This document shows positions 52,580 through 61,649 of a stretch of DNA of 64,000 nt, in pieces (position 1 is the first letter of the stretch; each line of letters begins with the position of its first letter). This stretch comes from Mesorhizobium sp. NZP2077 (GTDB lineage Bacteria; Pseudomonadota; Alphaproteobacteria; Rhizobiales; Rhizobiaceae): contig NZ_CP051293.1 of assembly GCF_013170805.1 (NCBI RefSeq), positions 3,602,001-3,666,000 of the forward strand. The letters are read 5' to 3'. The notes under the pieces are model-generated. The model had not been told where the DNA came from, ran no database searches, and worked only from the letters and a program-made list of their open reading frames with translations. A program made the translations under genes and the position numbers.

Positions 52580-55102
52580 ATGCCTTTGCCGCCCATGAGT
52601 CGCCAACAAATCATGCTTTTTCGATTGCTTCGCCTCTTCCTGATCCTCGCGCTCGTCGTTTCGGCGCAGCCTTCGTTCGAGGCGATGGCGCAAGCGCTTG
52701 GCCAGGGCGCCGCCGGCTTGATCACCGATCAGCAGAAAGTCATTCAGGGGCTGACGGCCAAGGCCGACGATCTCGAAAAGAAAATACAGCAGGATGGTGA
52801 GGACGATGCCTCGCTCGTGGATATCCGTCTGCAGCTGGAGGATGTGTCGCGGGCGGCATTGACCAGCGCGCTGGCGTTCCGTTCGCGGCTCACCGACATC
52901 AACAATCGCATCGAGGTGCTGGGTCCGCCGCCGGCGGCGGGCCAGCCGTCGGAGCCCGACATCGTGACCGGCGAACGCCAGGCGCTGGCGTCGGAAAAGG
53001 CCGAGATCAACGCTGTCGTCGCCAGCGCGCAGAACCTGTCGATCCGTATCAGCGGGTTGATCGACAAGATCGGCAAGATGCGCAGTGACTTGTTCCGTAA
53101 CTTTTTGACCAAGCGCTACGTGCTCTCGGATGCGCTGAGCCCGCAGGTGTTTTCCGACGCCCGCGACGAGTTCAACAATTTCTACAAGGCGGTGTCGTCA
53201 TGGCTGAGCTTCGCCTTCAAGTTCAAATTCCAGGCCATCCTCGCTGCAACTTTCGTGGCGCTCGGCCTGGCGCTGGTACTGCTGGTCGGCGGCAGGCGCC
53301 TGTTCGGGCGCATGTTCGAGGCTGACCCCACCAATGAAGACCCATCCTATCTCAGCCGCCTCACGGTGGCCTTCTGGTCGACATTGCTGCCGACCCTGGC
53401 GGTCGGCGCATTTCTCGGCTCGACCATTTTCTTTTTCAATTACTACAACGTCTTGCGTGGCGACATTGGCCTCTTCCTGAACGCGATGGCGACGGTCATT
53501 GGCGTGGTGTTCTGCGTCAACCGGCTGACCAATGCGGCGTTGGAGCCGCGGCTGCCAAACTGGCGCCTGATCCCAGTCGAGACCGGGCCGGCGCGCTGGC
53601 TGGTGCGCCTGGCCACCGCCATGGCGGTGGTCATCTCAGTCAACACCTTCCTGTCTGTTATCAACGACAAGATGGGCTCGCCGCTGTCGCTGACCATCGC
53701 GCGCAGTTTCGTCGCCACCATCATCGTCGGCATCATCCTGATCCTGATGGCGATGCTGCGGCCGTTCAAGGCGCGGGACGGAAGCTGGCGGCCGTGGCCG
53801 GCATGGCTGCGCTACCTGGCGCTGGCGCTTGGCCTGTTCACCATCGTCGCCGCTCTGCTTGGCTATATCGGTCTTGCGCTGTTCGTCTCGCTGCAGGTCG
53901 TGGTCACCGGCACGGCGCTGATCACCGCCTATATCGGCTTCCTGTCGGCGCGCGCGATCGGCGAGGAGGGGGCTTTCGCCAACACATCCGTCGGGCGCTG
54001 GCTGTCGACCAATTCCAGCTACGAAGACACCGCACTCGACCAACTCGGCCTTGTCGTCAGCATTGCCATCAACCTGTTGATCGTGCTGGTTTTCCTGCCG
54101 CTGATCCTGCTGATGTGGGGCTTCCAGCCAGGCGACATCCAGGCCTGGGCCTACAAGCTCGCGACCGGGATCAATATCGGTTCGGTGACGATTTCGGTTA
54201 CCGGCATCCTTTCGGGCATCATCGTCTTCGTCATCGGCTATTTCCTGACGCGCTGGTTCCAGGGCTGGCTCGACGGCTCCGTCATGGCGCGCGGCAAGGT
54301 CGATACCGGCGTGCGCAACTCGATCCGGCTGGCGGTCGGCTATGCCGGCGTGGCGCTGGCGGGGTTGGTCGGCATATCAGCGGCGGGCATCGATCTCTCC
54401 AGCCTGGCGCTGGTCGCCGGTGCGCTTTCCCTAGGTATCGGTTTCGGTCTGCAGAACGTGGTGTCGAATTTCGTCTCCGGCCTGATCCTTCTGGCCGAGC
54501 GGCCATTCAAGGTCGGCGACTGGATCGTGGCCGGCGACGTCAGCGGTACGGTCAAGAAGATCAGTGTGCGCGCTACCGAGATCGAGACGTTTCAGCGGCA
54601 GTCGGTGATCCTGCCCAATTCGAACCTGATCAACAATGCCGTCGGCAACTGGACGCATCGCAACAAGCTCGGCCGCATCGACATCAGGGTTGGCGTCGCC
54701 TATGGCAGCGACGTCAAGCAGGTTCACGCCATCCTGCTGGAGATTGCGCGCAGCCATCCGATGGTGCTGAAGAACCCCGAACCCTTCGTGCTGTTTTCCA
54801 ATTTTGGACTTGCCGCGCTCGAATTCGAGATCCGTGTTTTCCTGGCCGATGTGATGAACGGTAATATCGTGCAAAACGACGTCCGTTTCGCCGTGCTGGA
54901 AAGATTCACCGACCAGCACATCGAGATACCCTCGACGCCGCGCGCCGTTATCGAGACCAAGCATGCGAAGGCCTGGCCGACCGACGACGACAAGATCGAG
55001 GCCGACTTTGCCGACCAGCAGCAGGCGAAGGCGGACGCCGAGGCGGAGAAGAAGCGTTTGGTCAAGACCGGGCGCAAGGTGCGCAAACCTGATCCCGACT
55101 AG
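52580..55102 (+). CDS. Large mechanosensitive channel, MscS/DUF3772 type
   Basis: 840 residues from ATG 52580; the upstream TTG at 52535 is unlikely, and ATG 52595 is an alternative. It has a signal peptide ending near residue 36, a periplasmic coiled-coil DUF3772 domain (about 40-200), about 11 transmembrane helices, and the C-terminal MscS pore and beta domain, with ALSLGIGFGLQNVVSNFVSG the Gly-rich pore helix. Opens under membrane tension to release solutes. Confidence 0.9.
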   Translation: MPLPPMSRQQIMLFRLLRLFLILALVVSAQPSFEAMAQALGQGAAGLITDQQKVIQGLTAKADDLEKKIQQDGEDDASLVDIRLQLEDVSRAALTSALAFRSRLTDINNRIEVLGPPPAAGQPSEPDIVTGERQALASEKAEINAVVASAQNLSIRISGLIDKIGKMRSDLFRNFLTKRYVLSDALSPQVFSDARDEFNNFYKAVSSWLSFAFKFKFQAILAATFVALGLALVLLVGGRRLFGRMFEADPTNEDPSYLSRLTVAFWSTLLPTLAVGAFLGSTIFFFNYYNVLRGDIGLFLNAMATVIGVVFCVNRLTNAALEPRLPNWRLIPVETGPARWLVRLATAMAVVISVNTFLSVINDKMGSPLSLTIARSFVATIIVGIILILMAMLRPFKARDGSWRPWPAWLRYLALALGLFTIVAALLGYIGLALFVSLQVVVTGTALITAYIGFLSARAIGEEGAFANTSVGRWLSTNSSYEDTALDQLGLVVSIAINLLIVLVFLPLILLMWGFQPGDIQAWAYKLATGINIGSVTISVTGILSGIIVFVIGYFLTRWFQGWLDGSVMARGKVDTGVRNSIRLAVGYAGVALAGLVGISAAGIDLSSLALVAGALSLGIGFGLQNVVSNFVSGLILLAERPFKVGDWIVAGDVSGTVKKISVRATEIETFQRQSVILPNSNLINNAVGNWTHRNKLGRIDIRVGVAYGSDVKQVHAILLEIARSHPMVLKNPEPFVLFSNFGLAALEFEIRVFLADVMNGNIVQNDVRFAVLERFTDQHIEIPSTPRAVIETKHAKAWPTDDDKIEADFADQQQAKADAEAEKKRLVKTGRKVRKPDPD

Positions 55103-55167
55103 GTCCAGCACATCGGACAACTGGCGTGCCTGGAGAAGCCAAAACCAATTGCGGCATGAATGCGGCA

Positions 55168-55200
55168 TTCAGTTGCGGTTCAGCTTCCATCTCATATAAG
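55168..55200 (+). promoter_or_regulatory. Activator-type promoter with TTCAG direct repeats
   Basis: TTCAG at 55168-55172 and 55179-55183, 11 bases apart, lie just upstream of a TATAAG -10 box (55195-55200). Direct repeats on one helical turn next to a missing -35 box suggest an OmpR-type activator. Confidence 0.45.
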
Positions 55201-55268
55201 CTCCCATGCAAAGGGCGAAAATGCCTTGCGAAATGCAACAGAGGCGGTGGGAACACCGATATTGCAAC

Positions 55269-55532
55269 ATGTGGAAGTCTCTCGTCGTCGCCGTCGGCTT
55301 GCTCGCCGTGAGCGGTACGGCCAATGCCGCCAGCGCGGTCAACAAGGACGCCGAGACCCGCACGCTGGTCGTGACCGAGGGTGGCAGCAAGACCGAGCTA
55401 GCGCTGGCTGGCGGTGAAACCGTCGAGTTCTGCCAGAACGGCTGCTTCGTCACCTTGCCCAACGGCGACCTCGAAGCCCTGACCGGCTCGGAAACCGTCG
55501 AAATCTCGGGCGGCGTCGCCCGCATCAAGTAA
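55269..55532 (+). CDS. Small secreted periplasmic protein
   Basis: 87 residues from ATG 55269; starting further upstream at 55206 would leave no leader after the promoter. A signal peptide with predicted cleavage after TANA (residue 20) precedes a mature acidic beta-rich protein with a Cys pair (CQNGC). Common in Rhizobiales, function unknown. Probably activated by the TTCAG-type promoter. Followed by a terminator. Confidence 0.7.
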   Translation: MWKSLVVAVGLLAVSGTANAASAVNKDAETRTLVVTEGGSKTELALAGGETVEFCQNGCFVTLPNGDLEALTGSETVEISGGVARIK

Positions 55533-55550
55533 TCTCGATGGCATAATTGG

Positions 55551-55577
55551 AAAGGCCGGGCATTTGCTCGGCCTTTT
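55551..55577 (+). terminator. Rho-independent terminator
   Basis: AAAGGCCG (55551-55558) pairs with CGGCCTTT (55569-55576) around a 10-base loop, followed by T, 19 bases after the stop of the small periplasmic gene. Confidence 0.8.
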
Positions 55578-55758
55578 ATCGTTTCCGGTAGCATTTGTTT
55601 AATAACGACGCCGGAAATACCGGTGCGGCAGCCGTCTGCAACCAGGCGTTTTAACGTTCGCTACGCCATCCCCCGCTATACCAGCGTCAAGACGCCAAAA
55701 CGCGGCGCGCAACCAGATTCCGGTTTCCCGGATCATACGCTGGCAGGGCAGGACGGAC

Positions 55759-57192
55759 ATGGACGCGCGGTCGGACAGGAACGCAATACCGCTTGCGGTC
55801 GATCTCGACGGCACGCTGATCGCAACCGACCTGTTGTGGGAAGGCTTGTTCCTTCTGCTCAAGAAGAACCCGCTCTATATCTTCCTGGTGCCATTCTGGG
55901 CTGCCGGCGGGCCGGCGCGGCTGAAGCAGGCGATCGCGCAGCGCATCGACATCGACCCCGCGACACTGCCCTATCGCGCGCCCTTGCTCGACCGGCTCCG
56001 TACCGAGCACAGCGAAGGCCGCCAGATCGTGCTGGCGACCGGCACGCCGCGCAAATTCGCCGACGCCATAGCTGCCCATCTCGGCATTTTCGACCGGGTG
56101 CTGGCGACCGATGGTTTCGACAATCTCACCTCTGGCAAGAAGCGTGCTTCGCTGGTCGCCGCCTATGGCGACGGCGGTTTCGATTATGCCGGCAACAGCC
56201 GCCATGACCTCCAGGTCTTCGACGCCGCGCGCAATGCAATCGTTGTCGCGCCCGACCGTGATGCCGCGCGCTGGCAGGCGGCGCATGGCGCCGAAACCAT
56301 GCCGGCGCCGAAGCCGACCTTGCGGACCATCGTCAAGATGCTGCGCGTGCATCAGTGGCTCAAGAACTCGCTGATCGCCGTGCCGATGGTGCTGTCGCAC
56401 GAATATTTCAACACCAACATGATCTGGCAGTGCCTGCTGGCGTTCATCTCTTTCAGTGCGGTGGCGTCCGCCATCTATATCCTCAACGATTTCTTCGACC
56501 TCGCGCTTGACCGCAAGCATATCACCAAGCGCAACAGGCCGTTCGCCAGCGGCGCACTGTCGATCCCGTTCGGCCTCGGCGCGATCGTCGTGCTGTTGGC
56601 GATCGGCATCGGCACCAGCCTGTTTTTGCCAATCCAATTCCTCGGTGTGCTCGGCGGCTACATGGTCGTCACCACGGCCTATTCGCTGTCGTTCAAGCGC
56701 ATGCTGCTGGTCGACGTGCTGACGCTTGCCGGCCTCTATTCGATCCGCGTGATCGCCGGTGCGGCCGCGACCGGCGTCGACGTCTCGTTCTGGCTGCTCG
56801 CCTTCTCGATCTTCTTCTTCCTGTCGCTGGCGCTGGTGAAGCGCTTTGTCGAATTGCGCACCACCGCCATTCCGCCCGGCGAACGCATTGTCGGCCGTGG
56901 CTATCGCACCGAGGATCAGGAGATCGTCGCCCAGGCCGGCATGGCCTCGGCCTTTTCCTCGGCGCTGGTGTTGGCGCTCTACATGGACAGCGTCGCGGTG
57001 CGCGAACTCTATCCACATCCATGGCTGATCTGGCCGCTGGCACCGATCGTCCTTTACCTGACCATGCGCGTCTGGATCCTGGCGCGCCGCGACGAGATGC
57101 ATGACGACCCGGTCGTGTTCATCATCCGCGACTGGCGCAGCCAGATCGTGGTGGCGATCGGCGCGGTGCTGCTGGTCATCGGGGGCTGGTAG
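55759..57192 (+). CDS. HAD phosphatase - UbiA prenyltransferase fusion (DprE pathway-like)
   Basis: 477 residues. The N-terminal HAD domain has DLDGT (Asp15, Asp17) and the second half is UbiA-like: NDFFDLALD (Asn243-Asp251) is the prenyl-diphosphate site, followed by YSLSFKRMLLVDVLTLAGLY. In the mycobacterial route a UbiA protein (Rv3806c) makes decaprenylphosphoryl-5-phosphoribose and a phosphatase removes the phosphate; here both activities may be fused. First gene of the sugar cluster, followed 2 bases later by the DprE1-like oxidase. Confidence 0.85.
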   Translation: MDARSDRNAIPLAVDLDGTLIATDLLWEGLFLLLKKNPLYIFLVPFWAAGGPARLKQAIAQRIDIDPATLPYRAPLLDRLRTEHSEGRQIVLATGTPRKFADAIAAHLGIFDRVLATDGFDNLTSGKKRASLVAAYGDGGFDYAGNSRHDLQVFDAARNAIVVAPDRDAARWQAAHGAETMPAPKPTLRTIVKMLRVHQWLKNSLIAVPMVLSHEYFNTNMIWQCLLAFISFSAVASAIYILNDFFDLALDRKHITKRNRPFASGALSIPFGLGAIVVLLAIGIGTSLFLPIQFLGVLGGYMVVTTAYSLSFKRMLLVDVLTLAGLYSIRVIAGAAATGVDVSFWLLAFSIFFFLSLALVKRFVELRTTAIPPGERIVGRGYRTEDQEIVAQAGMASAFSSALVLALYMDSVAVRELYPHPWLIWPLAPIVLYLTMRVWILARRDEMHDDPVVFIIRDWRSQIVVAIGAVLLVIGGW

Positions 57193-57194
57193 GT

Positions 57195-58544
57195 ATGGCC
57201 GGCCGGTTCCAGAGCTTTGGCCTCGCCAGGCCGCCTGCGCCACGTGCGATCCACGCCGACGACGCCATTGCGCTGCTGAAGGGTGGCCAGGCGAAGGATG
57301 GGTCGCTGTTGGCCTATGGCAGTGGGCGTTCCTATGGCGATTCCTGCCAGAACCAGGTCGGCGCGGTCGTCGACATGCGGACCCTGAACCGCATCCGCGC
57401 CTTCAACGCCGAGACCGGCGTGCTCGAGGCGGATGCCGGCGTGCTGCTGTCGGATACCATCGCGTACGCCGCACCCCACGGCTTCTTCCCGGCTGTCGTT
57501 CCGGGCACGCAATTCGTCACGCTCGGCGGCGCCATCGCCAATGACGTGCACGGTAAGAACCACCACCGGCGCGGCACGTTCGGCTGCCATGTCGAGAGTT
57601 TCATGCTGCTGCGGTCCGATGGAAAGACCTATCGCTGCTCGGCCATGGACAATCCGCGCCTGTTTGCGGCGACCATCGGCGGCATGGGCCTGACCGGCCT
57701 GATCCTGTCGGCCTCGATCAGGCTGATGCGGGTGCCTTCGCTCGACATCGTCGAGAAGACGACGCCGTTTCGCGATCTCGGCGAATTCTTCGATCTGGCC
57801 GAGGCGGCGGACCAGGCCAATGAATATGCGGTGGCCTGGATCGACCAGCTCGCCGGCGGCCGCAACAGTGGCCGCGGCCTGCTGTTCACCGGCAACCATG
57901 CCGAGCATGGCTCGCATGCGGCCGCGCGCGCCGGCGCTAATTTCGTGGTGCCGTTCCAGCCGCCATTCAACGTGCTCAGCCGGCCGTTCCTGACCGCTTT
58001 CAATGCCGCCTACCGATGGAAGAAAGGCCGCGCCACGGTGCCGCGCCAGACCGGCTATCAAGGTTTCTTCTTCCCCCTCGACGGCGTGCGCGACTGGAAC
58101 CGGCTTTATGGCCCCAAAGGGCTTTTCCAGCACCAGAGCGTGGTGCCGGAAGAGGTCGCGCGTGCCGTGGTGCCGGAATTGCTGGTCGCTGCCCGGCGGG
58201 CCGGGCAGGGGTCCTTCCTCACCGTGCTGAAACGCTTTGGCTCAATTCGCTCGCCGGCGCTGCTGTCATTCCCCAGGCCGGGCTACACGCTGACGCTGGA
58301 TTTCCCCAACAAGGGGGAGCCGACACTTGCCTTGCTTGGCGAACTCGACCGCATCACCATCGCGGCCGGCGGTGCAGTCAACCCCTACAAGGATGCGCGC
58401 ATGAACGCGGCAACCTTCGCCGCCTCCTTTGCGGACTGGCCAAGGCTGGAAGCGCTGCGCGACCCTGCCTTTATGTCCGATTTCTGGGCGCGCACGGCTG
58501 GCAGCATCGACCTGCGGCGGCGCGGCGCTGAGGCCGCGGAATAG
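57195..58544 (+). CDS. DprE1-like FAD-dependent sugar oxidase
   Basis: 449 residues. FAD-binding GSGRSYGDS (residues 43-50) and VPGTQFVTLGGAIANDVHGK running into NHHRRGTFG (to residue 130) match DprE1-type proteins, which oxidise the 2'-hydroxyl of polyprenylphosphoryl ribose. A DprE2-like reductase is needed for completion; the SDR at 59097 is a candidate. It lies 2 bases after the UbiA-HAD gene, so the two work together. Confidence 0.85.
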   Translation: MAGRFQSFGLARPPAPRAIHADDAIALLKGGQAKDGSLLAYGSGRSYGDSCQNQVGAVVDMRTLNRIRAFNAETGVLEADAGVLLSDTIAYAAPHGFFPAVVPGTQFVTLGGAIANDVHGKNHHRRGTFGCHVESFMLLRSDGKTYRCSAMDNPRLFAATIGGMGLTGLILSASIRLMRVPSLDIVEKTTPFRDLGEFFDLAEAADQANEYAVAWIDQLAGGRNSGRGLLFTGNHAEHGSHAAARAGANFVVPFQPPFNVLSRPFLTAFNAAYRWKKGRATVPRQTGYQGFFFPLDGVRDWNRLYGPKGLFQHQSVVPEEVARAVVPELLVAARRAGQGSFLTVLKRFGSIRSPALLSFPRPGYTLTLDFPNKGEPTLALLGELDRITIAAGGAVNPYKDARMNAATFAASFADWPRLEALRDPAFMSDFWARTAGSIDLRRRGAEAAE

Positions 58545-58668
58545 ATAAAATTGGAATGAATCGTGGTTAGCAAATGATTAATTGCAAGATTTACTCAAAA
58601 CACTCTTGTGAGTTCACGAAATCTTTTCAGCTCTGTATTACTCGATGATACGGGGTGGGTGAGCAGGT

Positions 58669-59100
58669 ATGAAATATATCGTCTTCATTCTCTTTACGGT
58701 CATGACCAATGCCGCTGCGCAGCTGATGCTGAAGCAAGGCATGATGTCGCTTGGACCGATCTCGTTCGAGGGCGTCAATCCGCTCGTGAAGCTGCTGCAG
58801 ATCGTCTTCAGTCCCTGGGTGTTCCTCGGCCTTTGCACCTTCGTCATTTCGATGGCCTCGCATCTCTATGTGCTGTCCAAGGTCGAGTTGTCCTTCGCCT
58901 ATCCCTTCCTCAGCCTCGCCTACGTCGCCGTCGCCATCTTCGCCTATTTCGTCTTCCGCGAAGACCTCAATGGCTGGCGCATCGCCGGTATCGCCTTCAT
59001 CTGCGTCGGCACGGTGCTGATCGCGCAAAGTGGGCGCGGGCATGACGAGGAGACGGCTTCCCTTTCGTCCGACAAGATTCACAGCGAGACCGTTCGATGA
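58669..59100 (+). CDS. Small DMT/SMR-like membrane protein
   Basis: 143 residues with four hydrophobic helices, the size of small multidrug resistance proteins. ELSFAYPFLSLAYVAVAIFA is a conserved helix. In sugar-lipid clusters such proteins act as flippases or exporters of polyprenyl-linked sugars, such as the ArnE/F pair. It overlaps the SDR gene by four bases. Probably moves the lipid-linked sugar made here. Confidence 0.8.
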   Translation: MKYIVFILFTVMTNAAAQLMLKQGMMSLGPISFEGVNPLVKLLQIVFSPWVFLGLCTFVISMASHLYVLSKVELSFAYPFLSLAYVAVAIFAYFVFREDLNGWRIAGIAFICVGTVLIAQSGRGHDEETASLSSDKIHSETVR

Positions 59101-60107
59101 GACATGTGATTTTCGGCGGTGACGGCTTCGTCGGCCGCCACCTTGCCCCGAAGCTTGTGGCTGATGGCGAAGAGGTTGTCGTCGCCGACATCGTCAAGAG
59201 CGACCTGCCGCATTACCGCAATGTCCGTTTTGCCAAATGCGACGTGACACAAGCCGCCTCGGTGGCCTGTGTCGGCATCGAGCTGGACGACATGGTCTAC
59301 AATCTGTCGGCCAAGATGCTGTCGCCGATCCAGGTGCGCGCCAAGCGCCACGACTTCTTTTTCCCGGTCAATTTCCACGGCACCGAGCACATCATCCAGG
59401 CCATGGACCGAGCCGGCGCTTCCAAGCTCGTCCACTACACGACCGACATGATCTACGGCCACACTGTCACCCAGCCGATGATGACCGAGGAGCATCCGGT
59501 CGCGCCGCTCGGCGAGTATGGCTGGTCGAAGCAGAAGACCGAGGAACTGGCCGCGCAATGGCGAAAGCGTGGCATGTCGATCTCGCTGTTCCGGCCGCGT
59601 CTGATCATCGGGCCCGGCCGGCTCGGCATATTGGAAAAACTGTTCAAGCTGATCGACTGGAATCTTCCGGTGCCGATGATCGGCTCGGGCAAAAACCCCT
59701 ATCAGTTCATCTCGGTGTTCGACTGTGCCGAGGCTGCCCGCGCGGCCTGGAAGGCCGGCGTGCCCAACGAGGCCTACAATCTCGGCTCGCTCAACCCGCC
59801 GCCGGTGAAGAAGCTGCTCGGCGATTTGATTAAGCATGCCGGCTCGAAATCGATCCTGCTGCCGACGCCCGGCTGGGCGGTCAAGCGCACGCTCGACCTG
59901 CTCGATCTCATGAACATGCCGATCATGGATCCGGAGCAGTATCTGATCGCCGACGAGGAGTGCGTGCTTGACGTGTCCAAGGCCGAGCGCCAGCTCGGCT
60001 GGGTGCCGCAATATCGCGACGAGGACATGCTGATCGCCGCCTACAGCGAGTACCGCGCCAAGAAGGCCGGTCACGCCGTCGCAACCACACATGTGCCCGC
60101 CGAATAA
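59097..60107 (+). CDS. NAD-dependent epimerase/dehydratase (extended SDR)
   Basis: 336 residues. FGGDGFVGRHL (GxxGxxG-like) at residues 6-16, the active site Tyr141-x3-Lys145 (YGWSK), plus a hydrophobic C-terminal region. It acts on a nucleotide- or polyprenyl-linked sugar. It overlaps the transporter gene upstream, and 61 bases separate it from the aminotransferase. It could be the missing reductase for the DprE1-like step, although DprE2 is a shorter classical SDR. Confidence 0.85.
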   Translation: MRHVIFGGDGFVGRHLAPKLVADGEEVVVADIVKSDLPHYRNVRFAKCDVTQAASVACVGIELDDMVYNLSAKMLSPIQVRAKRHDFFFPVNFHGTEHIIQAMDRAGASKLVHYTTDMIYGHTVTQPMMTEEHPVAPLGEYGWSKQKTEELAAQWRKRGMSISLFRPRLIIGPGRLGILEKLFKLIDWNLPVPMIGSGKNPYQFISVFDCAEAARAAWKAGVPNEAYNLGSLNPPPVKKLLGDLIKHAGSKSILLPTPGWAVKRTLDLLDLMNMPIMDPEQYLIADEECVLDVSKAERQLGWVPQYRDEDMLIAAYSEYRAKKAGHAVATTHVPAE

Positions 60108-60168
60108 CGGGCCCGCCAAACAGTTTGTGGCGCACGACGCTGGTCGTTAGCGCGGACAGGAGATTGAA

Positions 60169-61641
60169 ATGACCGTCATGGCCAAGCCCGAACGGACGAA
60201 TGCGCGCACCATGGTCAGCGCGCCAGCGCTGTCGCCCGCCACCATCGCCAAGCCCGATTTGATCAGCGTCGAGCAGGCCAAGGCGATGGATGTCGCCCGC
60301 ATGACCGATTTGTTCAAAGCGCATCTAAATCCCGGCCAGCTGCATTTCATGAAGCTGCTCGGCTTCCACAAGGTCAAGATCGAGCGTGCCGAAGGCATGT
60401 TCTACATCGACCAGAATGGCCGCAAGATACTCGACTTCTTCGGCGGCTTCGGTTCGCTGGCCTTCGGCCACAACCATCCGCGTATCCTCGAAGCGCGCAA
60501 AAAGTTCCAGGAGGAGAAGCGCCAGGAAATCGCCATCGCCTTCATGTCGCAATATGCGGCGGCGCTTGCGCACAACATCGCCAAATGCTCGCCCGGCGAT
60601 CTCGACATGGTGTTTCTGGGCTCGTCCGGCTCGGAGGCGATGGAAGCGGCGGTGAAGCTCGCCGAGCGCGCCGCCGGCCCGAAGCGGCCGAAAATCGTCT
60701 ATGCCGAGAATTCCTTCCACGGCAAGACCAAGGGCGTGCTGGGCATCACCGACGGCCAGCTTTATCGCGCTGATTTCAAGATGGCCGAGAACACGGTCCG
60801 CATTCCATTCGGCGACATCGAGGCGGTCGAGCGCCTGTTCCGCAGCGATCCGGAGGTCGGCGTCATCGTGCTCGAAACCATCCAGGGTGGCGGCGGCATC
60901 ATCCAGGCCCCTGCCGAATACTGGCAGAAGCTGCGAGCGCTCTGCGACCAGTTTGGCGTGCTGTGGGTCGCCGACGAAGTGCAGTGCGGCTATGGCCGTT
61001 CGGGCCGTTTCTATGCCTTCGAGCATTACGGCGTCGTGCCTGATGTGACGGCGCTGGCCAAGTCGCTCGGCGGCGGCAAGGCGGCGGTCGGTGCGATGAT
61101 AGCCAAGCGCGACGTCTACATGAAGGCCTATGGCACGCCGAAGACGGCGATGATCCATGCCATGGCGACCTTTGGCGGCATGGGCGAGGCCTGCATAACC
61201 GCGATCGAGGGCCTCAACGTGCTCTATGACGAAGGGCTGATCGACAACGCCGCCGTTACCGGTGACTACCTTCTGCAGCGCCTGCTGGCGCTCAAGGACA
61301 AATATCCGAAGATCATCAAGGATGTTCGCGGCAAAGGCTTTATGGTCGGCCTCGAGTTCCACGACTTCTCGCAGACCTTGCCGATGGTGTTGCGCCCGAT
61401 CGTCAGTGTGCTCGACGACAAGCTGAAGGGATCGCTGTCCGGCTTCGTCGGCGCGCTGTTGCTGCGCGATTACGACGTGCTCGTCGCCTTCACCGAATAC
61501 AACCGCAACGTCATCCGGCTCGAACCGCCACTGATCTGCCAGCGCGAGCATGTCGACCGCTTCGTCGATGCCTTCGACAGCCTGCTGTCGCGCGGCATCG
61601 TGTCGATCGTGAAGGATTTCGTCAAAAGCCAGGTCCGTTGA
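60169..61641 (+). CDS. Class III PLP aminotransferase
   Basis: 490 residues. NSFHGKTKG and ADEVQCGYGRSGR are the family signatures, with the PLP Lys298 in TALAKSLGGG. The N-terminus is longer than usual by about 30 residues. In a glycan cluster it may make an amino sugar or amino-substituted unit, but similar enzymes act on diamines and beta-amino acids. Start at 60169 has AGGAGA upstream. Confidence 0.85.
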   Translation: MTVMAKPERTNARTMVSAPALSPATIAKPDLISVEQAKAMDVARMTDLFKAHLNPGQLHFMKLLGFHKVKIERAEGMFYIDQNGRKILDFFGGFGSLAFGHNHPRILEARKKFQEEKRQEIAIAFMSQYAAALAHNIAKCSPGDLDMVFLGSSGSEAMEAAVKLAERAAGPKRPKIVYAENSFHGKTKGVLGITDGQLYRADFKMAENTVRIPFGDIEAVERLFRSDPEVGVIVLETIQGGGGIIQAPAEYWQKLRALCDQFGVLWVADEVQCGYGRSGRFYAFEHYGVVPDVTALAKSLGGGKAAVGAMIAKRDVYMKAYGTPKTAMIHAMATFGGMGEACITAIEGLNVLYDEGLIDNAAVTGDYLLQRLLALKDKYPKIIKDVRGKGFMVGLEFHDFSQTLPMVLRPIVSVLDDKLKGSLSGFVGALLLRDYDVLVAFTEYNRNVIRLEPPLICQREHVDRFVDAFDSLLSRGIVSIVKDFVKSQVR

Positions 61642-61649
61642 GAACTTCG

